Shown here one piece after another: positions 1 through 8,707 of a stretch of DNA of 64,000 nt. The position numbers were made by a program, and so were the translations under genes. The DNA is from Dyadobacter sp. 50-39 (GTDB lineage Bacteria > Bacteroidota > Bacteroidia > Cytophagales > Spirosomataceae), in NCBI GenBank assembly GCA_001898145.1, contig MKSR01000040.1, positions 186,001 to 250,000 of the forward strand, written 5' to 3'. The stretch's first letter is position 1, and each line of letters begins with the position of its first letter. The notes under the pieces are model-generated. The model had not been told where the DNA came from. It saw only the letters and a program-made list of their open reading frames with translations, and ran no database searches.

Positions 1-814
1 ACAGGAAACCCACACCGGCTCGATCAACCTGACGCAGGGCAAGCATAAGTTCAAGATCTATTACTCGCGCTTCCCGTGGCGGCAGCCTGCATTGGGGCTG
101 CGCGTGGAGAAGTCCGGTGTGCGCCCTTACGATCTGCATACGCTGTCGTCCCTGCCCGAGCCCGAGCCTAAGCCGTACATCAGCGTCACACCCGAAATGC
201 GCCCCGAAATGGTGCGGTCGTTCATCCAGGTGGAAGGCGAGAAATCAAAACGCACGCATTGCATTTCCGTCGGAAGTCCTGACGGATGGAACTACACCAT
301 CGACCTGAACCGCGGCGCATTGCTGCAGGCATGGCGCGGGCAGTTTGCCGATGTTACCGAAATGTGGTACGAGCGCGGAGAGCCCCAGCTGCTCTTCCCG
401 GCCGGCCTCAAAGTGCATGTTTCCGGCCGCAGCAGCATCGCCGTCCTCGACAATGCCAATGCAGCATGGCCCGATTCGTCCAACATCAATTTCCTCGGCT
501 ACAAAATCGATCCGAAAGGTTACCCTGTTTACCGTTACGCGATCGGCTCGGCCACAGTGAGCGATGAGCTGGTTTCCGGCGGGAATACCCTCTCGCGCAC
601 TTTCCGCGTGGACGGCACGCCTGCGGGTACGCTGTACTCGCTGCTCGCGAGCGGCAAGCAGATCACCGAAATCGAGAAAGGACTTTACCAGATCGACGAC
701 CGCTTCTATGTGCAGGTCGATAAAAAAGCCAAAGCGGTAGTACGTCCGGCGGGCGAAATGAAGGAGCTGATCCTTCCCGTTGCCAATGCGACAAGCTATT
801 CCCTGTTTTGGTAA
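1..814 (+). CDS. C-terminal part of a large secreted PA14/cytochrome-associated protein (partial)
   Basis: The reading frame is open from base 2, so the N-terminus lies before the window; the TTG at 92 is internal. The first visible residues (about 1-40) end in a hydrophobic strand pattern like the close of a PA14 carbohydrate-binding fold. The rest carries the pattern of large secreted proteins that often bear cytochrome c domains: an aspartate-leucine segment followed by ALLQAWRGQF and MWYERG, then FLGYKIDPKGYPVYRY. No haem motif CxxCH is visible in the part present. It ends 24 bases before the propeller/cupredoxin gene, so the two are probably co-transcribed and may act together in periplasmic sugar or alcohol oxidation; that role is inferred. 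The family assignment is from pattern memory and is moderate. Confidence 0.6.
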   Translation, partial: QETHTGSINLTQGKHKFKIYYSRFPWRQPALGLRVEKSGVRPYDLHTLSSLPEPEPKPYISVTPEMRPEMVRSFIQVEGEKSKRTHCISVGSPDGWNYTIDLNRGALLQAWRGQFADVTEMWYERGEPQLLFPAGLKVHVSGRSSIAVLDNANAAWPDSSNINFLGYKIDPKGYPVYRYAIGSATVSDELVSGGNTLSRTFRVDGTPAGTLYSLLASGKQITEIEKGLYQIDDRFYVQVDKKAKAVVRPAGEMKELILPVANATSYSLFW

Positions 815-838
815 AACCTCATTATCTGATTTGTATCG

Positions 839-2839
839 ATGAAAAATATTCTTTTAACTACCCTGATTACCGCCGGCTGCGCCAGTGCATTCGCACAGTC
901 CAAGCCCAATAAAATCGACGATTACTACCGCATTATCACCATTCCCATTCCGGAAAACATCAAGATGGAAATCGGTGGCATGCAGGTGCTGCCCGACGGC
1001 CGCCTGGCCACTTCCACCCGCCGTGGCGAAGTTTGGATGATCGGCAACCCCTACCTGAAAGGCGACGGCAAGCCTTCCTTCCACCGTTTTGCTTCCGGGC
1101 TGCATGAACCGCTGGGCTTGTACTACCGTGGAAAAGACTTCCTCGTTTCGCAGCGCGGCGAGGTTACCCGCCTCGAAGACACCAATAACGATGGCGTAGC
1201 GGATGTATACGACTCGTTTTCCCGCTGGCCGCTGTCCGGCAACTATCACCAATATTCCTACGGCCCGGTGGCAATGCCTAACGGCGAAATGCTCGTTACC
1301 CTTAACCTGGACTGGGTGGGCCGCGGCGCGAGCCAGTCGAAATGGCGCGGTTGGATGCTGAAACTTGGCCAGGACGGCAAGCTTACGCCGTGGGCAACGG
1401 GACTGCGCTCCCCTTCCGGCTTCGGCTCGTACAAGGGCGATATTTTCTACACCGAGAACCAGGGCGACTGGGTGGGCTCGGGCCGGATGACACACCTTGA
1501 AAAAGGCGATTTCGCGGGTAACCCGGCTGGTTTGCGTTGGAGCAAGGAAGAAGGCTCGCCTGTCAAACTGACGCCGGAAGATGTTCCGAGCACCGGCGAA
1601 CCGCTATACGATGTGGCCAAGAAGGTTCCCGGCCTGAAACCGCCTGCCGTATGGTTCCCGCACACATTGGTGGGCATTTCTACCTCAGACTTTAAAGAAG
1701 ACGTCACCAACGGCGCATTCGGGCCGTTTACAGGACAGATGTTCGTGGGCGACCAGGGACACAGCATTATCACCCGCGTGGATCTCGAAAAAGTAAACGG
1801 CGTATGGCAGGGAACCGTTTTCCCTTTCCGGGAAGGATTCATGTCGGGTATCCTGCGCCTCGAATGGGGCCTGGACGGCTCGATGTTCGTAGGCCAGACC
1901 AGCCGTGGATGGTCGGCAACGGGTAAAGAAGAATTTGGCATACAAAGACTCGTATGGACCGGTAAAATGCCGTTCGAAATGAAGACGGTACGCTCGACAC
2001 CGGATGGATTTGAGATCACCTTCACCAGCCCTGTCGACAAAAAAGCAGCCGCTGAGCAGGATGCATATAAGATGAACAGTTTCACCTACCGCTACCACCG
2101 TACCTACGGAAGCCCGATCATCAACACGCAGGAAGTGCCCCTGAAAGGCATTATCGTTTCGGAAGACGGTCTCCGCGTGCGCCTGGTGGTCGACCCGGCG
2201 GCATTGCGCAAGGGCTACATCCACGAAATCAAAGCAGAAGGCGTGAAATCGGCGGACGGCAATAACCTGCTGCATGCCACCGGCTATTACACGTTGAACG
2301 AAATCGCCGGGGGCCAGCCTGCCAGCGCGTCGCAGTTTACCACTACCGTGAAAGCGACCGCCGCCATGGACCACAGCGCACACGGAGCCGCCACAGGCGA
2401 AACTGCCGCCAATACCGCCGCATCCGCCAAGCGTGTAACCGAAATGCCAGCCAGCTGGACCAACGGGCCAGACCAGGTGGTAACGATCGGAACCGTGCCG
2501 GGTTTGAAATTCGATATTTCGGAAATCCAGGTGAAAGCCGGCAGCAAAATCAAAGTTGTGTTCAACAACAACGACGACATGCTGCATAACCTCGTGATTA
2601 CCAAGCCGGGCGCTGCCAATGCGGTGGGCGAAGCAGGTTTGAACCTTGGTTTGAAAGGAACCGAGCTGAACTATGTACCGCGGACCAACGATGTGCTTTT
2701 CCATACCAACATCGTGGAACCCGAAAAAACGGAGGCTATCTATTTCGTAGCACCCAAGCAGGCAGGCACCTACCAATACGTTTGCACTTTCCCCGGGCAT
2801 TATTCGCTGATGCAGGGGAAACTGAAAGTAGTTAAATAG
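839..2839 (+). CDS. Exported sorbosone-dehydrogenase-like beta-propeller fused to a plastocyanin/azurin-type cupredoxin
   Basis: A 666-residue protein with an N-terminal signal peptide (about residues 1-19, cleaved after AFA). Residues about 25-470 look like the PQQ-dependent sugar dehydrogenase/sorbosone dehydrogenase type propeller, with repeated GLHEPLGLYY and TGLRSPSGFG style blades. A low-complexity Ala/Thr linker (about 490-525) includes MDHSAHG. The last 130 residues are a type I copper domain: a His in MLHNL, then Cys, His and Met in YVCTFPGHYSLM, which are the four expected copper ligands. It would act in the periplasm, passing electrons from an oxidised sugar or alcohol through the blue-copper domain; the substrate is unknown. 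It follows a related partial gene by 24 bases. Whether PQQ is bound cannot be judged by eye. Confidence 0.8.
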   Translation: MKNILLTTLITAGCASAFAQSKPNKIDDYYRIITIPIPENIKMEIGGMQVLPDGRLATSTRRGEVWMIGNPYLKGDGKPSFHRFASGLHEPLGLYYRGKDFLVSQRGEVTRLEDTNNDGVADVYDSFSRWPLSGNYHQYSYGPVAMPNGEMLVTLNLDWVGRGASQSKWRGWMLKLGQDGKLTPWATGLRSPSGFGSYKGDIFYTENQGDWVGSGRMTHLEKGDFAGNPAGLRWSKEEGSPVKLTPEDVPSTGEPLYDVAKKVPGLKPPAVWFPHTLVGISTSDFKEDVTNGAFGPFTGQMFVGDQGHSIITRVDLEKVNGVWQGTVFPFREGFMSGILRLEWGLDGSMFVGQTSRGWSATGKEEFGIQRLVWTGKMPFEMKTVRSTPDGFEITFTSPVDKKAAAEQDAYKMNSFTYRYHRTYGSPIINTQEVPLKGIIVSEDGLRVRLVVDPAALRKGYIHEIKAEGVKSADGNNLLHATGYYTLNEIAGGQPASASQFTTTVKATAAMDHSAHGAATGETAANTAASAKRVTEMPASWTNGPDQVVTIGTVPGLKFDISEIQVKAGSKIKVVFNNNDDMLHNLVITKPGAANAVGEAGLNLGLKGTELNYVPRTNDVLFHTNIVEPEKTEAIYFVAPKQAGTYQYVCTFPGHYSLMQGKLKVVK

Positions 2840-2860
2840 GTCGCCCCATAGCGGCCGTTA

Positions 2861-2894
2861 GCGGGGCGGTGTTTTGCCGTCCCGCTCTATTTTC
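2861..2894 (+). terminator. Rho-independent terminator after the propeller gene
   Basis: GCGGGGCGG at 2861-2869 pairs with CCGTCCCGC at 2877-2885 (nine pairs, one G-T wobble) around a 7-base loop, followed by TCTATTTT. It separates the oxidase genes from the ECF sigma gene. Confidence 0.65.
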
Positions 2895-3009
2895 CCCGCC
2901 CATTCCCCCAACAATAATTACAGTCATTTCGCGAGGAGAATGCCACTATGGCCCGCTTTGATTGGTATAATTCATTGATTTAATACAACATTGCCGCTAC
3001 ATTAAGGAT

Positions 3010-3618
3010 TTGAATCAGGAAGAAAACATATCGGATGCAACCGACCTGAACATCAGGCTCTGGCAGCGCTTTAAAGCCGGCGATGCGGAGGCGCTCGGGC
3101 AGCTTGCCCAAACGCATTACCGGGCGCTGTACAACTATGCCACCAAGTTTTCCTCCGATCCCGATTTCATCCGTGATTCCATTCAGGAGCTCTACCTCGA
3201 ACTCTGGGAGCGCCGCAGCTTCCTCTCCGAAACCGCATTCGTCAAGTCCTACCTGCTCAAAGCACTCCGCCACAAGCTCATCAAGGAAAGCATCCGCCTG
3301 AAACGATTCCACGAGCCGCAGGTTGCATTTTTCGATGCCGACCCGTCGGACCCTTCCATCGAAACGAACATCATCGAGGCCGAACACATCCGCTTCCAGA
3401 ACGGCCACCTCAAACGCATCATTTCCCTGCTCTCCAAACGCCAGCAGGAAATTATTTACCTGCGCTTCTATCAAAACCTAGACAACGAAGACATCGCCAG
3501 CGTCATGGGACTAGGCCGGCAGAGCGTTTCAAACCTGCTCTACCGCACATTGAAAGAGATCAAAGAAATCTGGGCCCCAGCCGAGTTTTTCTGGCTCCTG
3601 ATCGTCTTTTTTTGCTAG
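3010..3618 (+). CDS. ECF RNA polymerase sigma factor (FecI-like) of the SusCD locus
   Basis: A 202-residue sigma-70 family protein. Region 2 spans about residues 25-95 (ALYNYATKF, DSIQELYLELWERR, SYLLKALRHKLIKE) and region 4 about 130-190 (LLSKRQQEIIYLRFYQNLDNEDIASVMGL style helix-turn-helix). No ATG lies in frame near the beginning; the TTG at 3010 is the best start, with AAGGA just upstream. The C-terminus ends in a hydrophobic tail (FFWLLIVFFC). It is followed by fecR and then susC, the usual order for a sigma factor controlled by an outer-membrane signal through FecR, so it probably drives transcription of the susCD locus. The tail is the only odd point. Confidence 0.9.
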   Translation: MNQEENISDATDLNIRLWQRFKAGDAEALGQLAQTHYRALYNYATKFSSDPDFIRDSIQELYLELWERRSFLSETAFVKSYLLKALRHKLIKESIRLKRFHEPQVAFFDADPSDPSIETNIIEAEHIRFQNGHLKRIISLLSKRQQEIIYLRFYQNLDNEDIASVMGLGRQSVSNLLYRTLKEIKEIWAPAEFFWLLIVFFC

Positions 3619-3652
3619 AAGGATCGAGGAGGCGCCCTTGCCCCTATATCAC

Positions 3653-3685
3653 TTTTCAAAATTTTTTTTGACTTTTTTGGTTATG
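3653..3685 (+). promoter_or_regulatory. T-rich candidate ECF promoter motif before fecR
   Basis: The spacer before fecR carries a run of A and T followed by GACTTTTTTGG and TTATG. A similarly built element, AACTTTTTTC then AACTTTTTCC, lies at 38976-38995 before the second ECF sigma gene. Both precede genes tied to ECF factors, so a shared sigma recognition element is possible; no consensus could be tested. Confidence 0.3.
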
Positions 3686-3756
3686 CCGGGGCGAAGAACG
3701 GACATAGTAGTTTAAAGGGCCTTCCGATTCCCTGAACTGCTTGATTTATTTTACCA

Positions 3757-4842
3757 ATGAGCTTACACCGCATCTTTACCGTGGAAGAACTGGCGACGGA
3801 CGAATCGTTCCGGAGCTGGGTGATGGCACCCACACCGGAACTCGACCGCTACTGGCAACAATGGCTGCAACAGAATGCCGATCGTGCAGGCGTCGCGGCC
3901 CGTGCCCGGGAGCTGGTACTGGCAGTCCACGACATTTACAAGGACGACCTTTCCGAAGATATGCTGCGGTACGAAATCGCGGAGATCACCCGCATGGCCG
4001 AAGAGCGCAAAGGGGAAGGTGCTGTGCCTTTCTACCAGCGCGCGGTGTGGAGAGCAGCAGCCGTGTTGCTTCTCACGGGCGGCCTGAGCTGGTTTTACTA
4101 CACGACGCACAACGCGATACCGCCGTCGGGAAACCGGCAGGAAATCACGTTGGGAGGCGAAATGGTCGTCAGGACGAATGCTACGGAAGTGGAGATGACC
4201 GTGCTTCTGAGCGACAACAGCGTAGCAACCCTCGCGAAAGGCAGCAGCATCCGCTACCCGCGGCAGTTTGCCGCTCATGAGCGCCGCGTTTACCTGACGG
4301 GTGAGGCGTTTTTTGATGTGGCTAAAAATCCCGAGCAGCCATTCGTCGTGTATGCCCACGAAACAGTTACCAAAGTGCTGGGCACGAGTTTCCGGATCAA
4401 GGCATTTGAAGGCGATAATATCGAAATGGTGGCCGTTAAGACCGGCCGGGTGTCGGTGTATGCCAAGAAAGAATACGAAACCTCTCATGGTACGAAGCCT
4501 GCGGGGGTGATCCTCAACCCGAACCAGCAGGTAGTGTTCAACCGGAAGGACAACAAGCTGGAAAAGGCCGTTACGGCCAACCCGGGGCTGCTGGCCGAGT
4601 CGGTGGTGCAGAAAGACCAGGTGTTCGACGACAAGCCCGTGGCAGAAGTGCTGGATGCCATGGCCAGGGCGTACGGGATCAGCATTGTGTACCAGCCCGA
4701 AACGCTTGCCAACTGCGTGATCAGCGCGCAGTTTAATGAAGAAAATCTGAAACAGCGATTGAATGCGATATGCCAGGCGATTGGTGCCGGCTATGATATG
4801 GAGAATGGTCGCGTCGTGATCAGTTCCAAAGGTTGTAACTAA
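3757..4842 (+). CDS. FecR family anti-sigma factor with C-terminal DUF4974
   Basis: A 361-residue protein with the FecR layout: a cytoplasmic N-terminal part (residues 1-105) that would bind the sigma factor, one membrane segment at about 108-125 (AVLLLTGGLSWFYY), a periplasmic FecR domain (about 140-240; SDNSVATLAKGSSIRYP, GEAFFDVAKNPEQPFVV, VLGTSFRIKAF) and a DUF4974 domain (about 285-357; VFDDKPVAEVLDAMARAYGI). It lies between the ECF sigma gene and susC. By analogy with FecR it holds the sigma factor inactive until the N-terminal extension of the SusC-type transporter signals substrate. Length and order are typical. Confidence 0.92.
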   Translation: MSLHRIFTVEELATDESFRSWVMAPTPELDRYWQQWLQQNADRAGVAARARELVLAVHDIYKDDLSEDMLRYEIAEITRMAEERKGEGAVPFYQRAVWRAAAVLLLTGGLSWFYYTTHNAIPPSGNRQEITLGGEMVVRTNATEVEMTVLLSDNSVATLAKGSSIRYPRQFAAHERRVYLTGEAFFDVAKNPEQPFVVYAHETVTKVLGTSFRIKAFEGDNIEMVAVKTGRVSVYAKKEYETSHGTKPAGVILNPNQQVVFNRKDNKLEKAVTANPGLLAESVVQKDQVFDDKPVAEVLDAMARAYGISIVYQPETLANCVISAQFNEENLKQRLNAICQAIGAGYDMENGRVVISSKGCN

Positions 4843-5144
4843 GAGAACGTCAAGATTAGTCAGGAATAGCCCGGATTAGTCAGGATGCTTTTAAGAAAGT
4901 TACGTAAGGCTGCGGAAGTAGCAATTTGAAAACTCTAAACCCTTTTCAGGACTAAAATCAGCTACCATTAATCCCAGATTTCGCCTATGACATACCCGTA
5001 ACTCTGCTCCCCCTTGAATGATAAAGAGCCAGTGATGATTGCGCCATCACCGGCCCTGCGCCTCCCCTCGCCCGGACTGGAATCTGCGGCGATGCAGGAG
5101 TATTTTGTCCCATCATTTCAATCCAGAACAAAACTTTCAAAAGT
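4843..5144 (+). other. 302-base spacer between fecR and susC with a short direct repeat
   Basis: No gene was seen. GATTAGTCAGGA occurs twice (4853-4864 and 4873-4884) right after the fecR stop codon. The rest is mixed-composition spacer that presumably contains the susC promoter; TATTTTG at 5101-5107 resembles, but does not match, the TAnnTTTG element. Confidence 0.5.
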
Positions 5145-8100
5145 ATGAAAAAACACCGACATCTATCCCGGCTACTTTACAGGGCTATGAGAATATCACT
5201 TTACCAATTATTATTTGCCTTTATCTTTGCCACTGTGTCCGCAGCCGGCTCGGTGGGGGCACAGGATATTCTGAACCAGAAGATCACGATCCAGGTCAGC
5301 AACCTGGAAATGAAGACGGTACTGACCAAACTGAACAAGCTCACGCAGCTCCGCTTCACATACAGCTCGTCGCTCATCAAATCGCAGCGGAAGGTAACGC
5401 TCAATGCCGTCGACAAACCGCTGGGCGACATTCTGGATGATCTTTTCAAGCCAGTCAACATCACCTACAAGATAGACGGCCGGCAGGTAGTGCTCATCAA
5501 AAATGCAGGGGAACCGGGCAGTGCGTTGCCGGAAATCATCCGCATGCACGGAAGCGCCGTCGACCGGACCATCACGGGTAAGGTAACCGACGAAAAAGGC
5601 CAGCCGCTGCCGGGTGTGAGCATTGTGGTAAAGGGTACCAAAGCAGGCACCGTTACCAACACCGAAGGCACATTTCAGCTGGGCGTGCCTGACGCGGGCG
5701 ACGCGCTGGTGTTCTCCTACGTGGGTTACGCACCGCAGGAAATCCCGCTGGGTAACCAGACCAGCTACGACATTTCCATGACGCCCGACGAGCGTAACCT
5801 CGAAATGGTGGTAGTAACGGCCCTCGGTATCAAACGCGATGCGAAAAAGCTCGGCTACTCCACTGCCACCGTCAATACCGAAGAACTGACCACTAACCGT
5901 ACGACCAACCTCGGTAACAGCCTGCAAGGAAAAGTGGCGGGATTGAACGTGACACCGCCGGCGAGCGGACCGGGCGGTTCTACCAAGATCCGTATCCGTG
6001 GCCAGTCGTCATTTGGTGGCAACAACTCCCCGCTCATCATCGTAAACGGCATTCCGATCAACAACAGCAGCGTGTCGGCGGGCGGCTCGGCGGGTAACGG
6101 AACGGGTAACCCTACCGGCGGCTCCTCCGATGCAGGCGATGGTTTGCAAAGCATTAACCAGGACGATATTGAATCGATGACGGTTCTGAAAGGCGCAGCT
6201 GCGGCGGCATTGTATGGTTTCCGTGCGAAAGACGGTGCGATCATTATCACCACCAAAAGCGGCAGCAAAACGACCGGTATCGGTGTGGAGCTCAATTCCA
6301 ATTTCCAGGCCCAGGAAGCACTCGACTTCACGGACTTCCAATATGAATACGGCCAGGGAGAATTCGGAAAGCGCCCTACCAACACGGCTGAGGCACAAAG
6401 CTCGGGTGTGTTTGCATTTGGAGAAAAACTCGACGGCAAGCCTACGCCGCAGTTTGACGGCAGCACGCAGCCTTACATCGCGCACAAAGACCGCATCAAA
6501 AAATTCTACCGCACCGGCACAAGCTTCACCAATTCCGTGGCGCTTTCAGGCGGGAATGAAAAAGGCAATTTCCGGTTGTCGTTTGCCAACACGGACGCAA
6601 ATGCGATCATGCCCAACTCCGCATACCACAAGCGGATTTTCAACCTGGGTTTGAATTACAAGTTTTCGAAAAAGCTCTCGGCACAGCTGAATGCCAACTA
6701 TTCGAACGAGTACAACAAAAACCCGCCCCAGATTGGTATCCAGGACATGAATGCCAATACCACGATTTATACGATGGCAACCAGCATTGATGCCGACTGG
6801 CTCAAAAACCGGAGGGATGCCAATGGTAACGAAATGCCGCTGGCGCGTTTCACCAACCGGAACAACCCCTACTGGGTGGCGTACGACCGCTTTGAGAATG
6901 TGAAGCGTGACCGGATCTTCGGAAATACATCTGTGCGCTACGATCTTACCAGCTGGCTGTTCGTGCAGGGTCGCATTGGTCAGGATTACTACACGCGTCC
7001 TTATAACTACAACCGGCCTACCGGAACGCGCTCTATCAGTGCCGTGACGACGGGCTTCAACGGCTACTATTACCAGGATGTCGCCACTTTCCGTGAGCGA
7101 AATATGGATGTGCTGATCGGTGCAAACCGCTCTTTCGGCGATTTCGGTATCGACATTACCCTCGGGGGCAACCAAATGCTTCAGGTGAGCGACAATGTGT
7201 CTACCGCGGTAACCAACTTCTACGTGCGCGATCTGTACACGATCGCCAATGGCCAGGTGAAAAACCCGAACTATTCTTACAGCAAGAAAAAGGTCAACTC
7301 GATCTACGGTGCCGCGGAATTCTCCTACAAAGGCTTCCTGTTCGTGAATGTGACGGGCAGAAACGACTGGTTCTCGACATTGAACCCGGCGTCCAACAGC
7401 TATCTGTACCCGTCTGTGAGCGGAAGCTTCGTGTTCAGTCAGGCATTTGCCAATGCTCCGACCTGGCTCAACTACGGAAAACTGCGTGCAGCCTACGCGG
7501 AAGTGGGAGGCGATACCGACCCGTATTCGAACAACCTTTATTACGGGATCAATGCCAACCCGTTCAATGGAACTGCATTGGGCAATTTGCCATCGACAGT
7601 GAGCCCGAATGCTAATTTGAGACCTCTTAAAGTGAAGGAAACGGAGATCGGCCTTGAAATGAAAACTTTCGACAGCCGCCTGAACCTGGACGTGTCGCTC
7701 TACCGGAAGAATACCGTGGACGAAATCCTGAATGTGGACATTTCCAATACTTCGGGTTTCAGCCAAACCAAGGTGAATGTCGGAAAGCTGCGTAACCAGG
7801 GGATTGAATTCCTTTTGACGATCGTCCCTGCGCGCACCGACGGGTTTACATGGGAAACCAGCTTCAATGGAAGCTACAACATCAGCAAGGTGATCGAGCT
7901 GGCTGCCGGTCAGCAACGGTTTGATGTGGGTACCGGTGAGTTTTTTGGTATTGTATCCCATGAAGTGGGCAAGCCGCTGGCCTCGCTCCGCGGATTTGAT
8001 TACAAGAGAGATGCACAGGGCCGGATCATTACTTCGGGCGGTCTGCCGCAGCAGGGTAACCTCACCACTTTCGGCAGCGCTATCCCCAAATGGGTGGGTG

Positions 8101-8606
8101 CGTGGGTGAACACGTTCAATATCAAGGGCATCCGCATTGGTACGCAAATCGATTTCAAAGCAGGTAACAAGATCCTTTCCAACTCCAACCTGAACTTCCT
8201 GCGCGAAGGGTTGTCGAAACCGTCACTGGTTGGACGCGAAGGCGGCGTGTTGCTGGATGGCGTGAAAGCCGATGGATCACCGAACGATACCCGCGTTGAG
8301 GCGGAGCAGTTTTACACCGCCTACCGGAGCACCAACCTTGCCTCGCCTTTCGTGTATAATGGCGCCTTTGTAAGATGGAGATCCCTTTCGATCGGTTACG
8401 ACTTGTCGCGTTTTGTGAAAGAAAAGACTTTCATCAAAGGCCTCACCATTTCTGCCATGTGCAACAATGTGTGGCTGATCAAAAAGTACATCGACAACCT
8501 GGATCCCGAAGCACAAGTTTCCGCCTCCGACAACCTCCAGGGCATCGAAACACATACGCTGCCCACGACCAGAAGTTACGGTATCAATTTGAATGTAAAG
8601 CTATGA
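5145..8606 (+). CDS. SusC/RagA family TonB-dependent outer-membrane transporter with STN signalling domain
   Basis: An 1153-residue protein. After a signal peptide (about 1-40) come an STN domain (about 45-115; the secretin/TonB N-terminal fold used to talk to FecR), a carboxypeptidase-regulatory-like domain (about 140-215; TGKVTDEKGQPLPGVSIVVK, GTVTNTEGTF), a plug domain (about 225-350; VTALGIKRDAKKLGYS, RIRGQSSFGG, VLKGAAAAALYG) and a long outer-membrane barrel ending SYGINLNVKL. With the SusD lipoprotein encoded next it would form an energised import complex. The STN domain plus the upstream sigma/FecR pair indicates substrate-induced control. The downstream sugar-acid enzymes suggest an oligosaccharide or sugar acid as substrate, which is inference only. 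Confidence 0.96.
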   Translation: MKKHRHLSRLLYRAMRISLYQLLFAFIFATVSAAGSVGAQDILNQKITIQVSNLEMKTVLTKLNKLTQLRFTYSSSLIKSQRKVTLNAVDKPLGDILDDLFKPVNITYKIDGRQVVLIKNAGEPGSALPEIIRMHGSAVDRTITGKVTDEKGQPLPGVSIVVKGTKAGTVTNTEGTFQLGVPDAGDALVFSYVGYAPQEIPLGNQTSYDISMTPDERNLEMVVVTALGIKRDAKKLGYSTATVNTEELTTNRTTNLGNSLQGKVAGLNVTPPASGPGGSTKIRIRGQSSFGGNNSPLIIVNGIPINNSSVSAGGSAGNGTGNPTGGSSDAGDGLQSINQDDIESMTVLKGAAAAALYGFRAKDGAIIITTKSGSKTTGIGVELNSNFQAQEALDFTDFQYEYGQGEFGKRPTNTAEAQSSGVFAFGEKLDGKPTPQFDGSTQPYIAHKDRIKKFYRTGTSFTNSVALSGGNEKGNFRLSFANTDANAIMPNSAYHKRIFNLGLNYKFSKKLSAQLNANYSNEYNKNPPQIGIQDMNANTTIYTMATSIDADWLKNRRDANGNEMPLARFTNRNNPYWVAYDRFENVKRDRIFGNTSVRYDLTSWLFVQGRIGQDYYTRPYNYNRPTGTRSISAVTTGFNGYYYQDVATFRERNMDVLIGANRSFGDFGIDITLGGNQMLQVSDNVSTAVTNFYVRDLYTIANGQVKNPNYSYSKKKVNSIYGAAEFSYKGFLFVNVTGRNDWFSTLNPASNSYLYPSVSGSFVFSQAFANAPTWLNYGKLRAAYAEVGGDTDPYSNNLYYGINANPFNGTALGNLPSTVSPNANLRPLKVKETEIGLEMKTFDSRLNLDVSLYRKNTVDEILNVDISNTSGFSQTKVNVGKLRNQGIEFLLTIVPARTDGFTWETSFNGSYNISKVIELAAGQQRFDVGTGEFFGIVSHEVGKPLASLRGFDYKRDAQGRIITSGGLPQQGNLTTFGSAIPKWVGAWVNTFNIKGIRIGTQIDFKAGNKILSNSNLNFLREGLSKPSLVGREGGVLLDGVKADGSPNDTRVEAEQFYTAYRSTNLASPFVYNGAFVRWRSLSIGYDLSRFVKEKTFIKGLTISAMCNNVWLIKKYIDNLDPEAQVSASDNLQGIETHTLPTTRSYGINLNVKL

Positions 8607-8646
8607 GAAGCAAAGGGAAGAAAAGGGGGATGGAGGAATATCCATT

Positions 8647-8702
8647 TCACTCATTCACTCATTCAATCATTCACTCATTCAATCATTCATTCATTCAATC
8701 AT
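8647..8702 (+). repeat. Tetranucleotide tract, 14 tandem TCAN units, at the susC/susD junction
   Basis: Fourteen consecutive 4-base units of the form TCAN (TCAT, TCAC or TCAA) run from 8647 to 8702 and stop five bases before the likely susD ATG at 8708. An upstream ATG at 8603 overlaps the susC stop codon and is in frame with susD through the tract, so the tract is potentially translated. Confidence 0.9.
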
Positions 8703-8707
8703 TCTAC

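Noticed and set aside
5101-5107. TATTTTG as a susC promoter element
   Set aside because: One base shorter than TAnnTTTG and without a -33 element; too weak to claim.
6546-8147. 533-codon open frame on the minus strand inside susC
   Set aside because: It is antisense to a clear SusC barrel; no family features, typical of GC-rich coding DNA shadows.
8647-8702. CRISPR-like or minisatellite array
   Set aside because: The units are 4 bases with no spacers; it is a simple sequence tract.
8375-8707. Start of susD inside susC
   Set aside because: It overlaps the coding end of susC in another frame; the lipoprotein signal begins at 8708.
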